A stretch of DNA of 64,000 nucleotides from Acidimicrobiaceae bacterium (GCA_003151235.1 PLWZ01000082.1:53221-117220), one strand, 5' to 3'. Shown: positions 1-8,836, counted from the first letter of the stretch. Program-made: numbers and translations. The notes: a model not told the origin generated them from the letters alone.

Positions 1-1
1 G

Positions 2-676
2 GCCGGATCGTCGGGCCGGGGCCGTGAGTTCGCAGCGCGCTGGGCGGAGCTGATCTTCACCGGCGATCCCGGCATCGACATCGCTCGGTCGCACTACAAG
101 GACCAGAAGGAGCAGATCGCAGCGCGGGGCCGGAATCCCGACACGATCAAGATGCTCCCGATGGCCTACACGGTCGTCGGGGAGTCGAAGGCCCACGCCG
201 AGGAGCGCGAGCAGCTGTTCTTGCACGACCTGGTCGACCCGATGGCGTCTCTGACGCTGCTCTCCGAGTTGATGAACTACGACTTCTCAGGGCTCGAGCT
301 CGATGCCCCCATCACCGACGAGCTCATCGAGTCGGTGTCGGGGATCCGCGGGCTCGTCCAGAACATCAGGACCCACATCGGCGGCGAAACGGTGACCCTG
401 GCCGATCTGGCGGGCCACCGCGCCACGCTCCTGCAGGGCCCGCGCTTCGTCGGCACGGGTCCGGACATCGCCGACCAGATGCAGGAGTGGTTCGACGGCG
501 GTGCGTGCGACGGCTTCGTCATCGCTGCGACCCACACGCCGGGCGCGTATGAGGACGTCGTCCGGCTCGTGGTGCCTGAGCTCCAGCGGCGCGGCGTGTT
601 TCGGGACCGCTACACGGGCACCACGCTCCGGGAGCATCTCGGCCTCGAACGCCCGGCGTCGTCGCGCGGTGCCTGA
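2..676 (+). CDS. FMN-dependent monooxygenase, NtaA/SnaA/DszA family (3' part)
   Basis: The reading frame is open from the first bases of the window, so the N-terminus is missing and about 224 residues remain. The start of the visible part (AGSSGRGREFAA, then WAELIF) and the C-terminal GPxxIADQMQEWFDGGACDGF segment are typical of flavin-dependent monooxygenases that act with a separate flavin reductase on sulfonates, nitrilotriacetate or dibenzothiophene sulfone. The C-terminal part of the TIM-barrel is present up to a normal TGA stop. The substrate cannot be told from this fragment. It is followed by a 197-base gap and the Rieske oxygenase gene on the same strand, so both may belong to one catabolic block. 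Confidence 0.85.
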   Translation, partial: AGSSGRGREFAARWAELIFTGDPGIDIARSHYKDQKEQIAARGRNPDTIKMLPMAYTVVGESKAHAEEREQLFLHDLVDPMASLTLLSELMNYDFSGLELDAPITDELIESVSGIRGLVQNIRTHIGGETVTLADLAGHRATLLQGPRFVGTGPDIADQMQEWFDGGACDGFVIAATHTPGAYEDVVRLVVPELQRRGVFRDRYTGTTLREHLGLERPASSRGA

Positions 677-804
677 ACCAGCGTCCGTCCTTCACGGCAT
701 CGATCCATCGGAGCCAGGTGCCCATTGCGACAGAGGTCTTCTCGCCAACCCTCTACAAGGCCTCGCTCGCCGAGAGCCCCGGGTAAGCCGCGCCGGGTGG
801 AAAC

Positions 805-827
805 GCCCTTCTCATTAATAGAGAGGC
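805..827. promoter_or_regulatory. CTCTCA-family motif before the Rieske oxygenase
   Basis: GCCCTTCTCA is followed by an AT-rich centre and GAGAGG, giving an imperfect inverted repeat about 50 bases before the Rieske oxygenase start. Closely related sequences occur before the SnoaL-like gene, the TetR gene and the LLM oxidoreductase gene. A role as operator or promoter element is inferred from this recurrence only. Confidence 0.35.
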
Positions 828-873
828 GTGCTACCATCGCCCCGTCTTACACCCTCGAGGACAGGACGGGCTG

Positions 874-2148
874 ATGGCGCGTTTCCCCAAACCACCCGAA
901 GGCAGCTGGACCGAGCACTACGAGCTGGGTACCGAGCCGATGTCGTACGAGGACTCCATTTCGCCGGAGTTCTTCGAGCTCGAGCGGGAGGCAATCTTCA
1001 AGCGGGCCTGGCTGAACGTGGGCCGGGTCGAGCAACTCCCCCGCAACGGCAGCTACTTCACGAAGGAGTTGGCCGTCGCCAGGACCTCGGTCATCATCGT
1101 GCGCGATCGCGAGGGTCAGGTGCGGGCGTTCCACAACGTCTGCCGGCACCGGGGCAACAAGCTCGTCTGGAACGACTTCCCGAAGGAAGAGACGAGCGGG
1201 ATATCCCGCCAGTTCGTGTGCAAATACCACGGCTGGCGCTACGACCTCGACGGCTCGTGCTCGTTCGTGCAACAAGAGCAGGAGTTCTTCGACCTCGACA
1301 AGGCCGACTACGGGCTGGTGCCCGTGCACTGCGACGTGTGGGCGGGGTTCATCTTCATCAACCTGGCCAAGGCGCCCGAGCAGAACCTGACCGAGTTCCT
1401 CGGCCCGATGGTCACCGCGCTCGAGAACTATCCGTTCCACCTGCAGAGCGAGCGGTGGTTCTACCGGTCGCCGGTGAGCGCCAACTGGAAGCTCTATCTG
1501 GACGCCTTCCAGGAGTTTTACCATGCACCGATTTTGCACGCGAAGCAGACCCCGACCGACCTGTCGGTTCCGATGCAGCAGGCCGGCTTCGAGGCCCCGT
1601 ACTACGGGATCGACGGCCCGCACCGCGTGGTGAGCACGGCCGGGATCTTTCCCTGGAACCTGGCCCCCAACCAGCTCAAGCCCATGGAGATCCTCACCCG
1701 CAGCGGGCTCTTCGGCCCGTGGGACATGCCCGACCTCAACTTCGAACAGAAGCCGGCCGGCCTCAACCCGGCGGGGTGTGATCCGTGGGGCCTCGACTCG
1801 TTCCAGATCTTTCCGAACTTCGTGATCCTGATCTGGGGGCAGAGCTGGTACCTCACCTATCACTACTGGCCCACCGCATCGAACCAGCACATCTTCGAGG
1901 GCACGCTGTACTTCGTCCCCGCCAAGACGGCGCGAGAGCGCGTGGCTCACGAGCTAGCGGCGCTCTCGTTCAAGGAGTACGGCCACCAGGACGCGAACAC
2001 GCTCGAGGCGACGCAGACGATGCTCGAGTCCCGCGTGCTCGACCGGTTCCCGCTCGGTGACCAAGAGGTCCTGTGTCGACACCTGCACAAGGTGACCGGC
2101 GAGTGGGTCGATGACTACAAGCGCGAGCTGTCGGAGGTGAAGCGATGA
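874..2148 (+). CDS. Rieske [2Fe-2S] ring-hydroxylating oxygenase, alpha-subunit type
   Basis: A 424-residue protein of the usual length for the catalytic subunit of Rieske non-heme iron oxygenases, which insert oxygen into aromatic or alicyclic substrates using electrons from a reductase. The Rieske centre is visible as C90-x-H92 and C116-x2-H119. The mononuclear iron site follows as D210, E214, H217 and H222 in the segment LDAFQEFYHAPILHA. The start ATG has a purine-rich GAGGACAGGACGGG just upstream. The next gene overlaps its stop by four bases. An FAD/[2Fe-2S] reductase encoded on the opposite strand at 2554-3627 is the likely electron donor, as in KshAB-type two-component systems. The substrate is unknown. 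Confidence 0.93.
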   Translation: MARFPKPPEGSWTEHYELGTEPMSYEDSISPEFFELEREAIFKRAWLNVGRVEQLPRNGSYFTKELAVARTSVIIVRDREGQVRAFHNVCRHRGNKLVWNDFPKEETSGISRQFVCKYHGWRYDLDGSCSFVQQEQEFFDLDKADYGLVPVHCDVWAGFIFINLAKAPEQNLTEFLGPMVTALENYPFHLQSERWFYRSPVSANWKLYLDAFQEFYHAPILHAKQTPTDLSVPMQQAGFEAPYYGIDGPHRVVSTAGIFPWNLAPNQLKPMEILTRSGLFGPWDMPDLNFEQKPAGLNPAGCDPWGLDSFQIFPNFVILIWGQSWYLTYHYWPTASNQHIFEGTLYFVPAKTARERVAHELAALSFKEYGHQDANTLEATQTMLESRVLDRFPLGDQEVLCRHLHKVTGEWVDDYKRELSEVKR

Positions 2149-2480
2149 CCGATGCCCTTTTGCCGAACGAGTTCTCCGACCTCGAGCGCTTCGCCGTCAA
2201 GTGGTGCCTGGCCACGGAGCAAGAGCGCTACATGGAGCGGCTGTCGTCCTCCATGGAGGATATGCAGGCGCTCTACGACGCGGTGACCGCCCGGGCCGAG
2301 GAGGCCATGGTCTACTGCGACAAGTTCCCCCTCGACGAGATGCCCGAGGACGCGCTCAACCTGATGCGCCTCTTGTACTCGCTGGTCATGGTGTCGTTCC
2401 CCGTCGAGGTGTGGGGCCAGCCCCGGATCCCCGACACCGGAGCCGCCTACCTGGACCTCCTGGTCGAGCCCATCCCCTGA
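2145..2480 (+). CDS. Small protein coupled to the Rieske oxygenase, function unknown
   Basis: A 111-residue acidic protein whose ATG overlaps the stop of the Rieske oxygenase (ATGA), so translation of the two is probably coupled. No signal peptide, membrane segment or metal motif is visible; there are only two Cys. The sequence is mostly helical-looking (many Glu, Met and Leu) and ends with a Pro-rich tail. It is too short and too unlike the cystatin-fold beta subunits of classical dioxygenases to call it one. Its position suggests a partner or stability factor of the oxygenase, which is inference. Its stop lies 73 bases before the convergent end of the reductase gene. Confidence 0.7.
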   Translation: MTDALLPNEFSDLERFAVKWCLATEQERYMERLSSSMEDMQALYDAVTARAEEAMVYCDKFPLDEMPEDALNLMRLLYSLVMVSFPVEVWGQPRIPDTGAAYLDLLVEPIP

Positions 2481-2553
2481 GCCCTCCGCCGCGCGCGCCG
2501 TTGGCGCCGCCTGACGCGATTGCGGCGACGGCCGTTTCAGCCCGCCTTCGCAC

Positions 2554-3627
2554 TCACATCGCCTCGTACTCGACGACCGCGTCCTGACCCGACGGCAGGG
2601 ACTGGCAGGTCAGGATCCAGCCCTCCTCGACCTCCTCATCGGTCAGTGCGTTGTTGGCCCGCATGGTGACCGATCCCGACTTGAGGAAGGCCATGCAGGT
2701 GGCGCAGTTGCCCGCCTCGCAGGAGAACGGCGGGCGCAGGCCGCCCCGCCGGGCCGTCTCGAGCACCGTGTCGCCGGCGTGGTAGTCGATCACCGTTGTC
2801 TTGCCCGCAAGGATCACGGTCACGTGTGCGGGCACCTGCGTCGTGACCTCGTCCGAGCCGGCCAATGCCTGGGCGTCCTTCTCCTGCTGCTCCACCAAGA
2901 AGCGCTCGATGAAGATGCGCCCCGGCTCAACGGCGAGATCGCGGAGGGCGGATTCGACGAGATCCATGAAGGGCCCCGGGCCGCAGATGTAGAAGTCGGC
3001 GTCGAGGCCGCGCCGGGCGAAGTCGGCGACGGCATCAACCCCGAGGTACCCGGTGTCCGAGTCGAAGTGGGACAGAAGCTCCAGCCTGCCCGGGTGCCGC
3101 TCGGAAAGCGCCGTCAACGCCTGGTCGAAGATGACCGAGCCGCGGTCGCGGTTCGCATAGAGAAGCCTGACCGGTCGTTCCGTGGTCGTGAGGACGTGCT
3201 TGGCGATGGACATCACCGGGGTGACCCCGCTGCCGCCGCACAGCGCCATCACCGGGCGCTCGGTTTCGTGCGGACAGAACACGCCCGCGGGCTTGGTGAG
3301 CTCAAGCAGGTCCCCGTCGGTGAGGTTGTCCAGCATCCAGTTGGACACCAGTCCGCCGGCCACCCTCTTCACGGTGACCGTCAGATCGCTGTCGGTCTCC
3401 GGTGCGCTCGACATCGAATAGGACCGCAGCTGCTCGTCGCCTCCGATGCGGACCCGAAAGGTGCAGAACTGCCCGGGCCGGTAGCGGAAGATCTCGGCGA
3501 GCTCGCTCGGGACGTCGAGCACGAATGACCGTGCGTCGTCGGTCTCCCGCACGACCCGCTTGATCCGGAGCTGGTGATAGCCGTGTACCCGCAGGACCGG
3601 GTCGTGGTCACCCGCGGAGTTCGGCAT
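2554..3627 (-). CDS. Oxygenase reductase with FAD, NAD and C-terminal [2Fe-2S] domains
   Basis: A 357-residue protein with the domain order FAD, NAD(P), plant-type ferredoxin, as in PaaE, HmpX-like reductases and the 3-ketosteroid 9-alpha-hydroxylase reductase KshB. The FAD-binding motif is RSYSMSS (residues 68-74), the nucleotide motif is GGSGVTP (131-137), and the cluster ligands are C303, C308, C311 and C341 (C-x4-C-x2-C, then C). It would pass electrons from NAD(P)H to the Rieske oxygenase encoded convergently at 874-2148, the only such oxygenase here. It lies 73 bases downstream of the aldehyde dehydrogenase on the same strand, and the two are probably co-transcribed. Confidence 0.92.
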   Translation of the reverse strand: MPNSAGDHDPVLRVHGYHQLRIKRVVRETDDARSFVLDVPSELAEIFRYRPGQFCTFRVRIGGDEQLRSYSMSSAPETDSDLTVTVKRVAGGLVSNWMLDNLTDGDLLELTKPAGVFCPHETERPVMALCGGSGVTPVMSIAKHVLTTTERPVRLLYANRDRGSVIFDQALTALSERHPGRLELLSHFDSDTGYLGVDAVADFARRGLDADFYICGPGPFMDLVESALRDLAVEPGRIFIERFLVEQQEKDAQALAGSDEVTTQVPAHVTVILAGKTTVIDYHAGDTVLETARRGGLRPPFSCEAGNCATCMAFLKSGSVTMRANNALTDEEVEEGWILTCQSLPSGQDAVVEYEAM

Positions 3628-3700
3628 GGGTGGCGCGGTCGCGCGACGCTCGCATCTCGAGGAAGTTCATCGGTGGTCGCCGCGCGCCCGGTCGCGGGCT

Positions 3701-5182
3701 CTAGACGGGGGTCGGCCAGGCCACCGACTTGGTCTCGACGTATTGGTCGAACCCGGCCACCCCGTTCTGTCGGCCGATGCCGCTGTGCTTGTACCCGCCG
3801 AAGGGGATGTCCGCCGCCCCGAGGGCCATGCCACCGTTGACGGCGAAGGTACCGGTCCGGATGCGTTCGGCGACGCCCATCGCGCGATCGAGCGAGCCCG
3901 AGAAGACACCACCCGACAGTCCGTAGACGCTGTCGTTGGCGATCTGCACGGCCTGGTCGTCGTCGTCGAAGGGGATGACCACGAGCACCGGTCCGAAGAT
4001 CTCCTCCTGGGCGATGGTCATGGAGTTGTCCACATCGGTGAAAAGGGTCGGCTCCACGTACCAGCCGGTCGGGAGATGGGCCGGGCGGCCCCCACCGAGG
4101 GCCAGCGTCGCCCCCTCCTTGACGCCCTTGTCGATGTAGCCGAGCACCCGGTCGCGCTGCCTCTCCGAGACGAGCGGGCCCATGATGACGTCGGGACCCT
4201 GCGGGTCCCCGTAGGCCACCGAGCCGAGGGTGGCCTTCAGGATCTCCACGCCCTCGTCGTAGCGGGAGCGTGGGAGGAGCATCCGGGTCTGGATGGCGCA
4301 CCCCTGCCCGCCGTGGAAGCAGACGGCAACCCCGGAGGGGACCGACGTGGCGAATTCGGCGTCGTCGAGCACGATCGTGGCGGACTTGCCGCCGAGCTCG
4401 AGGAAGACACGCTTGAGGGTCGCCGCGCCCTTCTCCATGATCCGCTTGCCCACCACCGTCGACCCGGTGAACGAGATCAGGTCGACCTTCGGCGAAAGGG
4501 TCAGTTCCTCACCAACGAAGTGGTCCGACGACGTCACCACGTTGAGTACTCCCGGGGGGAAGTCGGTGTGCTCGGCCACGACCCGCCCGATACGGGTGGC
4601 GTTCCACGGCGTGTTCGGCGCCGGCTTGAGGATCACCGTGTTCCCGGTGGCCAGCGCCTGGCCCAGCTTGTTCAAGGTGACCTCGAGCGGGAAGTTCCAC
4701 GGCACGATCGCGCCGACCACGCCGACCGGCTCCTTCCAGACCTGCCGGATGTGGTGTGTTCCACGGCGGTCGGTTGCCTCCGGGAGGTCGGTCCTCCAGG
4801 CGTACTCGTCGATCAACTTGATGGGGTAGCCGAGCGCGCCGACGAGGGGGATGTCGAGTTGGTTGGCGTGGGTGGTCATGCGCGGGCAGCCCACTTCCAA
4901 GATGAGCTCCTCGCGCAGTTCCTCGCGCTCGTTGGCCAACGCTTCTTGCAGCTGGGTGAGGCACCGCTTTCGCAGTTCGCGGTTGGTTGACCAGTCGGTC
5001 TCGTCGAAGGCCCGCCGCGCCGCGTCGATGGCCCGGTGCATCTCGGCGTTCGACGCGTCCGCCACCTGGCCGATGATCTCCTCGGTCGCCGGGTTGACGT
5101 TGTCGAACGTCTTGCCCGAGTCGGACCCGACGAGCTCCCCGTCGATGAGCATTCTCTCTTCGTGGCCTGCGGCCTCGGTCAT
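3701..5182 (-). CDS. Aldehyde dehydrogenase (first paralogue)
   Basis: An NAD(P)-dependent aldehyde dehydrogenase that oxidises an aldehyde to a carboxylic acid. The 493-residue product has the PWNF segment (Asn163), the general base Glu262 in FLELGGK and the nucleophile Cys295 in GGQGCAIQ. The chosen ATG at 5182 follows AGAGGTAGAGA at good spacing; a longer reading begins 18 codons upstream but lacks a site and conserved residues. The protein is strikingly similar to the aldehyde dehydrogenase at 26167-27648 and has the same length. It is upstream of the oxygenase reductase, so it may act on the product of the Rieske oxygenase. The true substrate is unknown. Confidence 0.94.
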   Translation of the reverse strand: MTEAAGHEERMLIDGELVGSDSGKTFDNVNPATEEIIGQVADASNAEMHRAIDAARRAFDETDWSTNRELRKRCLTQLQEALANEREELREELILEVGCPRMTTHANQLDIPLVGALGYPIKLIDEYAWRTDLPEATDRRGTHHIRQVWKEPVGVVGAIVPWNFPLEVTLNKLGQALATGNTVILKPAPNTPWNATRIGRVVAEHTDFPPGVLNVVTSSDHFVGEELTLSPKVDLISFTGSTVVGKRIMEKGAATLKRVFLELGGKSATIVLDDAEFATSVPSGVAVCFHGGQGCAIQTRMLLPRSRYDEGVEILKATLGSVAYGDPQGPDVIMGPLVSERQRDRVLGYIDKGVKEGATLALGGGRPAHLPTGWYVEPTLFTDVDNSMTIAQEEIFGPVLVVIPFDDDDQAVQIANDSVYGLSGGVFSGSLDRAMGVAERIRTGTFAVNGGMALGAADIPFGGYKHSGIGRQNGVAGFDQYVETKSVAWPTPV

Positions 5183-5266
5183 TTCTCTACCTCTGTCCGT
5201 TCGCGGTCTCACGCCGAGCGGAAACCTGGTTATCAAAAAGTGCCATAAGCATAATTGAGCGCCATG

Positions 5267-5284
5267 CCCGCCCGGCTGGGCGGG
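5267..5284 (-). terminator. Stem-loop after the acyl-CoA dehydrogenase operon
   Basis: A perfect 7-base-pair stem CCCGCCC / GGGCGGG closes a GGCT loop. On the minus strand it comes about 20 bases after the stop of the second acyl-CoA dehydrogenase and before the aldehyde dehydrogenase start. A short T-run follows only about 30 bases later, so it is a weak candidate terminator. Confidence 0.4.
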
Positions 5285-5302
5285 GCCGGCCCTCCGACCG
5301 GC

Positions 5303-6253
5303 TCAAAGCGGCAACGCCGGCGGCAACGCGCCGCGCTCGAGCACATCATCGCCGAGCTGGCGGGTGAGCACGCTGCTCGCGCCGAGCAGCTGATCGAGCA
5401 CGATCGTGCGGCGGACGTAGCCATGGAGGGGATGTTCGGTGGTGAACCCGATGCCGGCCAGCACCTGTTGTGCGTGGCGCGCCACGGCGCGGGCGGAGCG
5501 ACCGGCCATCCCCTTGGCCATCGCCGCCATGACCGGGGACGGATCGTCCCAGGCCGCGGCCAGCAGCCCGTCGGCCGCCTCGACGGCCACCAGGCTCTCG
5601 GCCAGGCGGTGGCGGATGGCTTGGAAGGAGCTGATGGGCCGTCCGAACTGGACACGATCGAGAGCGTGCTGGCGGGCCAGCTCGAGCATCGCTCGGGCCA
5701 GGCCGACCAGCTCGTGGCCGACGGCGAGCTGCCCGATGGAGGCCGCCCCCTCCCAGTCGACCGGCCTACCGGCCGCCGCGTCGAGGTCGCCCGTGACCTC
5801 GACGATGCCGAGCCCCGGATCGAGCCCGCGGACCTGGCGGAGCTCGAGGGAGGAGGCCTTCACCGTGTAGGCAACCGGACCCCCGTCGGCCTCGGCGACG
5901 ACGACCGCTGCGTCTGCCCGCGCGACGGCCCCTGTCCCGAGGCCGTGCACCTCGCACCGACCGGCGCGGACCCGTCCGGGCGGTGCTGCCCTCCTGAGCA
6001 GCGGGAGGACGACCGAGGTGCGAACCGCGTCCTTCTCGCCGAGCGCAGCGGCGAGCAGCCAGTCGAGTGCGGAGGAGTCGACGACGCTCGAACCGAGTGC
6101 CTCAAAAAGCACCGAGACTGCGGTGCTCCGATCGGCCACCAGAGCATCTCGCCAGCCGAGCTCGTCCAACGCTGCATCGAGCGCCTCGCCGCTGCAGGTC
6201 TCGGTCGCGTGGTGGATGCCGCTTCGGAAGAGCGCAAGCTCAGACGCCTCCAT
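5303..6253 (-). CDS. Acyl-CoA dehydrogenase, short partner subunit
   Basis: A 316-residue member of the acyl-CoA dehydrogenase superfamily, shorter than the usual 380. The C-terminal helical domain is clear (QFGRPISSFQAIRHRLAE, and later the KGMAGR segment), while the N-terminal part is divergent and shortened. The ATG at 6253 shares its first base with the TGA of the upstream dehydrogenase gene, so the two are translationally coupled. In actinobacterial steroid catabolism such adjacent pairs form alpha2beta2 heterotetramers in which only one subunit supplies the catalytic base. By analogy this is likely the non-canonical subunit of a heteromer with the 6253-7383 product. That assembly is inferred, not shown. 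Confidence 0.85.
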   Translation of the reverse strand: MEASELALFRSGIHHATETCSGEALDAALDELGWRDALVADRSTAVSVLFEALGSSVVDSSALDWLLAAALGEKDAVRTSVVLPLLRRAAPPGRVRAGRCEVHGLGTGAVARADAAVVVAEADGGPVAYTVKASSLELRQVRGLDPGLGIVEVTGDLDAAAGRPVDWEGAASIGQLAVGHELVGLARAMLELARQHALDRVQFGRPISSFQAIRHRLAESLVAVEAADGLLAAAWDDPSPVMAAMAKGMAGRSARAVARHAQQVLAGIGFTTEHPLHGYVRRTIVLDQLLGASSVLTRQLGDDVLERGALPPALPL

Positions 6254-7383
6254 CAGCGATCGTCCCCGAGCGCGAGCAGCCTGCGGGCGATGATGTTGCG
6301 CTGGATCTCTGCGCTCCCCCCATAGATCGTCGCTGCGCGCGAATAGAGGAATTCGGCACGCCAGCGGGCGCTCACAGGATCGTCTCCGGTCGCCACCTCG
6401 GGGCCGAGCCCCTCGCCCACGAGCTCGAAGATGGCCTGCTCGGCCGTCGCCACGAGCACCTTGTCGATGGAGGTCTCCGACCCCAGGGTCTCGCCGGCGG
6501 CCAGGCGGCGCTGGGTCGCGCGCGATCGGGCCCGGAACGCCCACAACAGCTGGGTCGCCTCACCCACTCCGGTCGGGTCGAGCGTGCCCGCGGGCGCGGC
6601 CGACACCAGTTGCTCCAGCCGCCGGTGGAGGTATGAGGCCCGGTGCCACAGCGCTGTGCTGCGTTCGTAGGGGAGGAGGTCCATGGCGATGGACCACCCA
6701 CCGTCGACCTCTCCGAGGACCCGGTCGAGCGGGACCACGACATCGTCGTAGAAGACTTCGCAAAACTCCTCCGCACCGTGCATCGTCTCGATGGGCCGGA
6801 CCGTGATGCCCGGGCTGTCCATGTCGATGAACATCGCCGTAATCCCGCGGTGTGCGGATTCGAGGGTCCCCGTCCTCGTCAAGAGGACGCACCGTTGCGC
6901 GTACTGGGCCAGACTCGTCCACACCTTCTGGCCGTTGATCCGCCAACCCGCATCGGTGTGTGTGGCCCGGCACGCTAGGGAGCCGAGGTTGCTCCCGGTG
7001 CCCGGTTCGGAGAACCCCTGGCACCAGATCTCTTCCCCGGAGAGCAGTTTGGGCACCATCTCGGCCGCCAGCGTCTCCGGCGCGTAGTCGATCATGGTCG
7101 GGGCCAGGACCTCGGGCAGGGAGTAGAAGCCTGCCTCGACCAGGTCGCGGGCCGTCAGCACCTCGCCGAGGTATGCCCGAAGCAGGTTGGAGCCTCCGAG
7201 CCCGCCCGCTCGCTCGGGCCAGCCCATGCGCATGAAACCGGCGGCGTAAGCCATCCCCATGACCTTGCGCAGCTGGGCCACCTGCTGATCGAGGGTCCCG
7301 CCGCCCTCGTAGTCGGAGGCCAACTCGTGTTCGTGCTCGTCCAGCCAGGCATCTACCGCCACCTTGAACGCATCGAGTTCCAT
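6253..7383 (-). CDS. Acyl-CoA dehydrogenase, long subunit
   Basis: A 376-residue FAD enzyme that introduces a 2,3-double bond into an acyl-CoA. The N-terminal helical domain, the middle segment CQGFSEPGTGSNLGSL with the flavin-contacting WxINGQKxWTS loop, and the C-terminal YSRAATIYGGSAEIQRNI motif are all in order. The ATG at 7383 begins the family's normal N-terminus (MELDAFK); an in-frame extension upstream overlaps the preceding gene and is rejected. It lies 10 bases after the SnoaL-like gene and is coupled to the short partner downstream, so the three form one operon read leftward. The acyl substrate is unknown. Confidence 0.93.
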   Translation of the reverse strand: MELDAFKVAVDAWLDEHEHELASDYEGGGTLDQQVAQLRKVMGMAYAAGFMRMGWPERAGGLGGSNLLRAYLGEVLTARDLVEAGFYSLPEVLAPTMIDYAPETLAAEMVPKLLSGEEIWCQGFSEPGTGSNLGSLACRATHTDAGWRINGQKVWTSLAQYAQRCVLLTRTGTLESAHRGITAMFIDMDSPGITVRPIETMHGAEEFCEVFYDDVVVPLDRVLGEVDGGWSIAMDLLPYERSTALWHRASYLHRRLEQLVSAAPAGTLDPTGVGEATQLLWAFRARSRATQRRLAAGETLGSETSIDKVLVATAEQAIFELVGEGLGPEVATGDDPVSARWRAEFLYSRAATIYGGSAEIQRNIIARRLLALGDDR

Positions 7384-7393
7384 CGGGGTGCGC

Positions 7394-7822
7394 CTAGCTG
7401 GAGGGCGTCGGACGGGTCGGGTCGTGTGGCTTCCCCGAGTCCCGGGCGCCACTGCGTCTGAGGAAGGTCATCGCGCGCGTGTGCAGCCGCCAACCCACCT
7501 CCGTCCGGCAGTACGAGTCGGTGTACCAGCCGATGCGCATGTGGTGGTTGGTCTGGTCCACGAAACAGAGCGTCTGGCGGCCGGTACCGGTGTCGTTGTC
7601 CAGATCGAGCAGCGGCGTCCCGGTGAGGAAGAGGCCCTTCGGTGCGGCCTCCACCAGGGCCGGAAAGTCGGTCAGGCGGTACGTCGACCCGAACGCGCTG
7701 TAGGTGCCGTCAGGTGTGAAGACGTCGATGACTGCCTCAATGTCGTTCTGGGTCATACCGACCGCGTAGCGGGCCAGGAGCTGCTCGATTTCGATGATGT
7801 CGGCGATCTGAGATTGGTCCAT
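7394..7822 (-). CDS. SnoaL-like / NTF2-fold protein
   Basis: A 142-residue protein with the pattern of SnoaL-like NTF2-fold domains: an N-terminal helix with LLARYA, then VIDVFTPDGTYSAFG, a FPALVEAA helix, and strands holding NHHMRIGWY and TEVGWRLHTR. The family includes isomerases, dehydratases and ring-modifying enzymes, often in catabolic clusters. The ATG at 7822 is preferred over an extension 17 codons longer because it starts at the conserved helix. It is the first gene of a three-gene operon with the two acyl-CoA dehydrogenases. The tail after residue 125 is low-complexity and probably disordered. The specific reaction is not identifiable. Confidence 0.82.
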   Translation of the reverse strand: MDQSQIADIIEIEQLLARYAVGMTQNDIEAVIDVFTPDGTYSAFGSTYRLTDFPALVEAAPKGLFLTGTPLLDLDNDTGTGRQTLCFVDQTNHHMRIGWYTDSYCRTEVGWRLHTRAMTFLRRSGARDSGKPHDPTRPTPSS

Positions 7823-7930
7823 GGCTCTCTCGGTCTCCCGGCGCGGGCGACGTTGACAGAGGCACCGGGACACGCCCGGCGTCGGAGCGACCCGCTCTGT
7901 ACGTCGTTGACAGTCCCGAGCACGATAACA

Positions 7931-7939
7931 GCCCTCTCA
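7931..7939 (-). promoter_or_regulatory. GCCCTCTCA motif before the SnoaL-like operon
   Basis: This 9-mer is identical to the one at 9827-9835 before the LLM oxidoreductase. Read on the minus strand, both are followed by similar bases (TGAGAGGGCTGTTATC here, TGAGAGGGCCGTTTTC there). It lies about 110 bases upstream of the SnoaL-like ATG and within the divergent region shared with the TetR gene. Confidence 0.35.
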
Positions 7940-8059
7940 AATCTGCAATTGGGCGTCCGCGAGGCCTTGGGCTTTGCACACCCGGTGCCCGGGTCTGGCT
8001 TGACAACCGATTTTCAGAAGCACCGTTGCGGATTTCTTCTCAACATGTCGGGCCCTAGG

Positions 8060-8075
8060 GAGAGTCCTGCTCTCA
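8060..8075. promoter_or_regulatory. Inverted repeat GAGAG-N5-CTCTC before the TetR gene
   Basis: Perfect 5-base arms flank TCCTG, with an A after the right arm so that CTCTCA is shared with the motifs at 805, 7931 and 9827. It sits 29 bases before the TetR start codon, the position expected for an autoregulatory operator. Binding is inferred. Confidence 0.4.
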
Positions 8076-8103
8076 TTTGGCGAAAGCGGAATAAGCTCGC
8101 CCG

Positions 8104-8820
8104 ATGCCGAGCGACCATCCCGCCGCAGCGTCCACTACCGACGCGCCGGTGCGCAGGCGAGACCTCGCGGTGGCCCGGTCCCTCGACTCGGCCCGGGTGC
8201 GCAGCGAGGGCCGGGTGCAGCGGTTCCTCGACGCTGGATTCGAGCTGCTGGCCTCCGCCGAATCCGGCAAGGAGTTCACCGTCCAAGAAGTGGTCGACCG
8301 CTCCGGGCAGTCGCTGCGGAGCTTCTACCAGTACTTCGCGGGAAAGCACGAGCTGCTCCTGGCCCTGTTCGACGAGGCGATCCGGTCGACGGCCGACCGC
8401 CTCGTCGAGCACGTCGCCCGGGAGACCACGCCGTTCGATCGCCTGCACTGCTTCGTCATCGAGTACTACAAGATGTGCCTGCCGGCGCTCAACGGTCACG
8501 CGTCCAAGAACAACCCGACCCCGGTGATGGCCGAGTTCTGTCACCAGCTGTTGACCGCCCATCAGGCCGAGGCGTCAAGAGCCTTCGTCCCCCTGGTCAC
8601 CCTCTTGGAGAAGGTCCTCGAGGAGTCGGTCGCGACCGGCGTGGTTCGACCCGGCCTGGAGCATGAGGACGCCGCCGGCGCCATTCTCTCCACGATCATG
8701 TTCAACGCCGCCTACGCACCGACAATCAGCGGCACCTCCGAGCCCCGGGACCGCGATCAGGGCGCCGATCAGATGTGGGAGTTCGTGTCTGCCGGCATCC
8801 TGGCCGGCTCGCCAACGTAG
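8104..8820 (+). CDS. TetR-family transcriptional regulator
   Basis: A 238-residue regulator. The N-terminal DNA-binding domain covers about residues 36-87, with the recognition region FTVQEVVDRSGQSLRSFYQYFAGKHE. The C-terminal ligand-binding part has an aromatic-rich helix (HCFVIEYYKMCL) that could line a pocket for an acyl-CoA or hydrophobic effector. It is transcribed divergently from the SnoaL/acyl-CoA dehydrogenase operon and convergently with the LLM oxidoreductase. The CTCTCA motif precedes this gene and three neighbouring units, making it the best candidate for a local regulator. The first 20 residues are Pro/Ala-rich and probably disordered. Confidence 0.92.
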   Translation: MPSDHPAAASTTDAPVRRRDLAVARSLDSARVRSEGRVQRFLDAGFELLASAESGKEFTVQEVVDRSGQSLRSFYQYFAGKHELLLALFDEAIRSTADRLVEHVARETTPFDRLHCFVIEYYKMCLPALNGHASKNNPTPVMAEFCHQLLTAHQAEASRAFVPLVTLLEKVLEESVATGVVRPGLEHEDAAGAILSTIMFNAAYAPTISGTSEPRDRDQGADQMWEFVSAGILAGSPT

Positions 8821-8836
8821 CCCGGCTCTCTGGGGA

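Noticed and set aside
5255..6325. A 356-codon plus-strand frame opposite the short acyl-CoA dehydrogenase
   Set aside because: It is Arg/Gly/Asp-rich and lacks motifs; the minus-strand product is a recognisable acyl-CoA dehydrogenase coupled to its neighbour.
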